64,000 nt of DNA from the NCBI RefSeq assembly GCF_028649455.1, contig NZ_JAQSIO010000001.1:62001-126000 (forward strand), written 5' to 3'. The position numbers were made by a program, and so were the translations under genes. This DNA comes from Curvibacter microcysteis. GTDB lineage: Bacteria > Pseudomonadota > Gammaproteobacteria > Burkholderiales > Burkholderiaceae_C. The notes under the pieces are model-generated. The model ran no database searches. It was not told the origin of the DNA and was given only the letters and a program-made list of their open reading frames with translations. Of this stretch, positions 60,963-64,000 are shown piece after piece (within the stretch, counting starts at the first letter, position 1; each line of letters starts with the position of its first letter).

Positions 60963-61895
60963 TCAGACCGGCGCCACTGGCCCCTGCCCCGACAGGTGCC
61001 CCTGCACATTGGCCAGGAACTGGTCCACCGAGCGCTGCACGGCCTCGGGCGACCAGCCTGCGACGTGCGGGGTCAGGACCACATTCGGCAGCTCGATCAG
61101 CTCGGCGGGCGGGCGCGGCTCGCTCTCGTACACATCCAGGCCGGCCGCGCCCAGGCGCCCCTCGCGCAGAGCAGCGGCCAGGGCCGCGGTGTCGACCACA
61201 CTGCCGCGGGCGATGTTGACCAGGGTGCCGCGCGGGCCCAGGGCTTGCAGCACCTCAGCATTGACCAAATGGCGCGTGGCCGGTCCGCCCGGCGTGGCCA
61301 CGACCAGGAAGTCAGCCCACGCGGCCAGGGCCGTCAACTGGTCGAAGTAGCGGTAGGCCACGTCGCTGCGCGGGCTGCGGTTGTGGTAGCCGATCTCGAT
61401 GTCAAAGCCCTCGGCGCGGCGCGCGATCTTGCGCCCGATGCCACCCAGGCCCAGCAGGCCCAGGCGCCGGCCCGACACATTGGGCGGCAGCGGCAGCACG
61501 TCGCGCCAAACGCCTTGGCGGGTCTGCTGGTCCAGGTGGGCAATGCCGCGCACCGCGGCCAGCAACAAGCCCATGGCGTGGTCGGCCACGCAGTCTTCGT
61601 TGGTGCCGGCGCCCGTGGCCACCACCACGCCGCGTTGCTTGGCATGGGCCACGTCGATGTTTTCATAGCCCGCGCCCAGGGCGCACACCAGGCTGAGCTG
61701 GGGCATGGCGTCCATCTCGGCGGCCGTCAAGCCGGTGGCGCCAATGGTCAACACCAGTTGCACGCGGGCGCCGTGCGCCGCCACAGCGGCAGCGCGCTCG
61801 GCAGGCGTGGGCGCGTAGATCAGGTCCAGGCTCTGGGCCAACTGGGCACGGTGGCCATCGGTGAGGCCATGCAAAACAAGAAGCAGTGGTTTCAT
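60963..61895 (-). CDS. D-isomer-specific 2-hydroxyacid dehydrogenase
   Basis: The 310-residue enzyme has GLLGLGGIGRKIARRAEGFD (dinucleotide loop), followed by GYHNRSPR. The basic residues after the second strand suggest NADP(H) preference, as in glyoxylate/hydroxypyruvate reductases. The catalytic set is Arg in NIARGS, Glu in LDVYESEP and His in TPHVAGWS. The substrate is likely glyoxylate, hydroxypyruvate or a related 2-keto acid; this cannot be refined from sequence. Confidence 0.93.
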   Translation of the reverse strand: MKPLLLVLHGLTDGHRAQLAQSLDLIYAPTPAERAAAVAAHGARVQLVLTIGATGLTAAEMDAMPQLSLVCALGAGYENIDVAHAKQRGVVVATGAGTNEDCVADHAMGLLLAAVRGIAHLDQQTRQGVWRDVLPLPPNVSGRRLGLLGLGGIGRKIARRAEGFDIEIGYHNRSPRSDVAYRYFDQLTALAAWADFLVVATPGGPATRHLVNAEVLQALGPRGTLVNIARGSVVDTAALAAALREGRLGAAGLDVYESEPRPPAELIELPNVVLTPHVAGWSPEAVQRSVDQFLANVQGHLSGQGPVAPV

Positions 61896-61989
61896 GGGTT
61901 CAAGAAGGAGTCAAACAACAAAAATCAGCGCAAGAAGGGCGCGGCGGTCCACAGGCTGCGCCTTGCGGACCACAGCACGCCGGCGGGGC

Positions 61990-63813
61990 TCATTCCCCAC
62001 TTTGCTGCAGCGCCCACATGCGCGCGTAACGCCCTTGTCGGGCCAGCAGCTCGGCGTGGGTGCCGCGCTCGATGATTTCGCCGGCCTCCATGACCAGGAT
62101 CTCGTGCGCGTCCACCACGGTGGAGAGCCGATGCGCGATCACCAGGGAGGTCTTGTTGCGCGCCGCCGTTTGCAGCTCGGCCTGGATGGCGCGCTCGTTG
62201 GCCGAGTCCAGTGCCGACGTCGCCTCGTCAAAGATCAGGATGGGCGGGTTCTTCAGCAAGGTGCGCGCGATCGCCACACGCTGCTTTTCGCCGCCGGACA
62301 GCTTCAGACCCCGCTCACCGACCAGGGTCTGGTAACCCGCGGGCGAGGCTGCAATGAAGTCATGGATGCGCGCAGCCCGCGCGGCGGCCTCGACCTCGGC
62401 CTGGTCACTGCCCGGGTGGCCATAGGCGATGTTGTAGGCCACGGTGTCGTTGAACAGCACCGTGTCCTGCGGCACGATGCCAATCGCCTGGCGCACGCTG
62501 GCCTGGGTCACCTGGCGGATGTCCTGTCCGGCGATGGTGATGCGGCCTTGCTGCACGTCATAGAAGCGGTACAGCAGGCGCGCCAGCGTGGACTTGCCCG
62601 AGCCCGAGGGCCCGACCACGGCCACCGTCTTGCCCGCCGGGATGACCAGGCTCACGCCCCGCAGGATGGGCCGGCCCTGAGGCCCGGGGTCGTAGGCAAA
62701 CACCACGTTCTCAAAGCGCAACTCGGGCGCATCGCCGGTCTGCAAGGGCTGGGCCCCGGGCGTGTCGGCAATCTCGCGTTCGCGCGCCATCAGGGTGAAC
62801 ATCTTGTCCAGGTCGGTCAGGCTTTGCTTGATCTCGCGGTAGATCACGCCCAGGAAGTTCAGCGGCACATAGAGCTGGATCATGAAGGCGTTGACCATCA
62901 CCAGGTCGCCCAGGGTCATGCGCCCGTCCACCACGCCTTGGGTGGCACGCCACAGCATGGCCACCAAACCGATGGCGATGATCAGTTGCTGGCCTGTGTT
63001 CAGCAGGGACAGCGTGGTCTGGGCCTTCAGGCGCGCACGGCGCAAGCGCTCCAGGCTTTCGTCGTAGCGGCCGGCCTCGAAACGTTCGTTGTTGAAGTAC
63101 TTGACGGTCTCGTAGTTGAGCAGCGAATCCACCGCCCGCGTGTGGGCCGCCGAGTCAAACTCATTGGCCTGGCGCCGGTACTGGGTGCGCCACTCGGTGA
63201 CCAGCACGGTGAAGCTGATGTAGACCGCCAGCGCGGCCACCGTGATCCAGGCAAACCAGACATCGAACTTGATCGCCAGGATGCTCAGCACCAGGGTCAC
63301 TTCGATCAGCGTGGGCACGATGCTGTAAAGCGAATACGAGATCAGCGACTCGATGCCGCGCACGCCGCGCTCGATGTCGCGCGTCATGCCGCCCGTTTGC
63401 CGCTCCAGGTGAAAACGCAGGCTCAGCGCGTGCAGGTGCTCAAAGGTCTGCAAGGCGATGCTGCGCGCCGCGCCCTGCGTGGCCTTGGCGAAGACCAACT
63501 CACGCAACTCGGTGAACAGCGAGGTCGACAAGCGCAGGCCGCCATAGGCGAGCAACAGCGCCACCGGCACCACCAGCACAGCCTGGGGGTCGCCGGGTTT
63601 GAAGGACAACGCGTCCACCAGGTTCTTCAACAGCACCGGCACGCCCACGTTGGCGGCCTTGGCCCCCACCATGAAGAGCAGCGCGGCCAGCACCCGCCAC
63701 TTGTACTGCCAGAGGTAAGGAAAAAGCCGGGCCAGGGTTTGCCAGTCCTGGGACCGGGGGGGCGCCGTGGCGGCGCTGGAGGGTGGTGGGGCGGGTTCGC
63801 CAGAGCGGCGCAT
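61990..63813 (-). CDS. ABC exporter of the Atm1/HMT1 half-transporter family
   Basis: The 607-residue half-transporter has six membrane helices (about 45-340) with the Atm1-type segment LEHLHALSLRFHLERQTGGMTRDIERG and the conserved VKYFNNERFEAGRYDESL. The nucleotide-binding domain has Walker [18 protein letters not shown], the signature LSGGEKQRVAIARTLL and Walker B LIFDEATSALDS. Atm1-like proteins export glutathione-linked or metal-linked compounds in bacteria and mitochondria. The ATG at 63813 was chosen over the in-frame TTG three codons upstream. The gene ends 94 bases before the 2-hydroxyacid dehydrogenase start; no iron-sulfur genes are visible. Confidence 0.94.
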   Translation of the reverse strand: MRRSGEPAPPPSSAATAPPRSQDWQTLARLFPYLWQYKWRVLAALLFMVGAKAANVGVPVLLKNLVDALSFKPGDPQAVLVVPVALLLAYGGLRLSTSLFTELRELVFAKATQGAARSIALQTFEHLHALSLRFHLERQTGGMTRDIERGVRGIESLISYSLYSIVPTLIEVTLVLSILAIKFDVWFAWITVAALAVYISFTVLVTEWRTQYRRQANEFDSAAHTRAVDSLLNYETVKYFNNERFEAGRYDESLERLRRARLKAQTTLSLLNTGQQLIIAIGLVAMLWRATQGVVDGRMTLGDLVMVNAFMIQLYVPLNFLGVIYREIKQSLTDLDKMFTLMAREREIADTPGAQPLQTGDAPELRFENVVFAYDPGPQGRPILRGVSLVIPAGKTVAVVGPSGSGKSTLARLLYRFYDVQQGRITIAGQDIRQVTQASVRQAIGIVPQDTVLFNDTVAYNIAYGHPGSDQAEVEAAARAARIHDFIAASPAGYQTLVGERGLKLSGGEKQRVAIARTLLKNPPILIFDEATSALDSANERAIQAELQTAARNKTSLVIAHRLSTVVDAHEILVMEAGEIIERGTHAELLARQGRYARMWALQQSGE

Positions 63814-63854
63814 GACGGACAATTCCAGACTGTAGTTTTACCGAGATTGTGCCC

Positions 63855-64000
63855 ATGTCCGACCACCCCTCCACCGAGCGCGACTTTCAGGAACGCCTGC
63901 CCCAGAACCAGGAACTGGTGCTGAAGGTGATTCCCATGCCCGCCGACTGCAATGCCAATGGCGACATCTTCGGCGGCTGGGTCATGGCCCAGGTCGACCT
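63855..64000 (+). CDS. Acyl-CoA thioesterase (YciA-like), N-terminal part
   Basis: Only 48 codons lie inside the window, so the gene is cut at the right edge. The visible part contains the hotdog-fold signature VIPMPADCNANGDIFGGW and VMAQVD, as in YciA-type thioesterases, including the Asn and Asp typical of the active site. It starts about 40 bases from the divergent ABC exporter. Confidence 0.85.
   Translation, partial: MSDHPSTERDFQERLPQNQELVLKVIPMPADCNANGDIFGGWVMAQVD

Overview
The window is a high-GC (roughly two-thirds G+C by eye) bacterial chromosome segment. Gene content and order fit a betaproteobacterium of the Burkholderiales, most likely Comamonadaceae. Supporting signs are the complete mra/dcw cell-wall cluster, a dapF-DUF484-xerC run, DksA with a single zinc-site cysteine, a Bug/TctC-type binding protein, the Gram-negative genes lpxC and tonB-like, and a meso-diaminopimelate-type MurE (DNPR motif). 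The family-level assignment is an inference. No rRNA, tRNA, CRISPR array, insertion sequence, prophage or integron was found, so this is mostly ordinary core chromosome.

Layout. 1-2726 (+): the 3' end of a probable RNase II/R-family gene, a TonB-like protein, aroE and mtgA, tightly packed. 2760-4488: a small Cys-His-Asp protein of unknown function (-), ruvC (+) and a small hypothetical gene (+). 4519-11302: two chemoreceptors (+) flanking thiC (-, behind a TPP riboswitch) and lpxC (-). 11452-28828 (-): the dcw cluster, transcribed mraZ-rsmH-ftsL-ftsI-murE-murF-mraY-murD-ftsW-murG-murC-ddl-ftsQ-ftsA-ftsZ. Most junctions overlap by 1-4 bases, and four evenly spaced AGTG boxes that look like MraZ sites lie in front of mraZ. 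29079-31019 (-): hslU and hslV. 31134-35175 (-): a large STAS-domain protein, dksA with a long Ala/Pro/Lys-rich N-terminal extension, and a CobW-family metallochaperone GTPase with a His-rich loop. 35333-41272 (-): an RlmI-type methyltransferase, a small signal peptidase I, xerC, a DUF484 gene, dapF and a Bug-type solute-binding protein.

41480-47409 (+) holds a NUDIX/metallo-beta-lactamase fusion, a pseudouridine-synthase-like protein that has lost the catalytic aspartate, cysK and an FAD-dependent oxidoreductase. The RNase P RNA gene (-) lies between the second and third of these. 47397-52753 (-): a third chemoreceptor, an exported M20 amidohydrolase, htpX and pyrC. 52976-55922 (+): a complete TRAP transporter (dctQMP type). 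56037-59415 (-): a GltIJKL-type glutamate/aspartate ABC transporter, with two copies of a 79-bp repeat between gltJ and gltK. 59952-63813 (-): a LysR regulator, a 2-hydroxyacid dehydrogenase and an Atm1-type ABC exporter. The last gene (+, cut by the window edge) is a YciA-like acyl-CoA thioesterase.

Functionally the window is dominated by murein precursor synthesis and division, which mtgA and lpxC complement. The rest covers protein quality control (HslUV, HtpX), chemotaxis and organic-acid/amino-acid uptake. I found no defence island or obvious new multi-gene system. The points most worth checking are the catalytically altered pseudouridine synthase, the MraZ-box array, the translated tandem repeat in the glt operon, the STAS/DksA/CobW neighbourhood and the unknown Cys-His-Asp protein.
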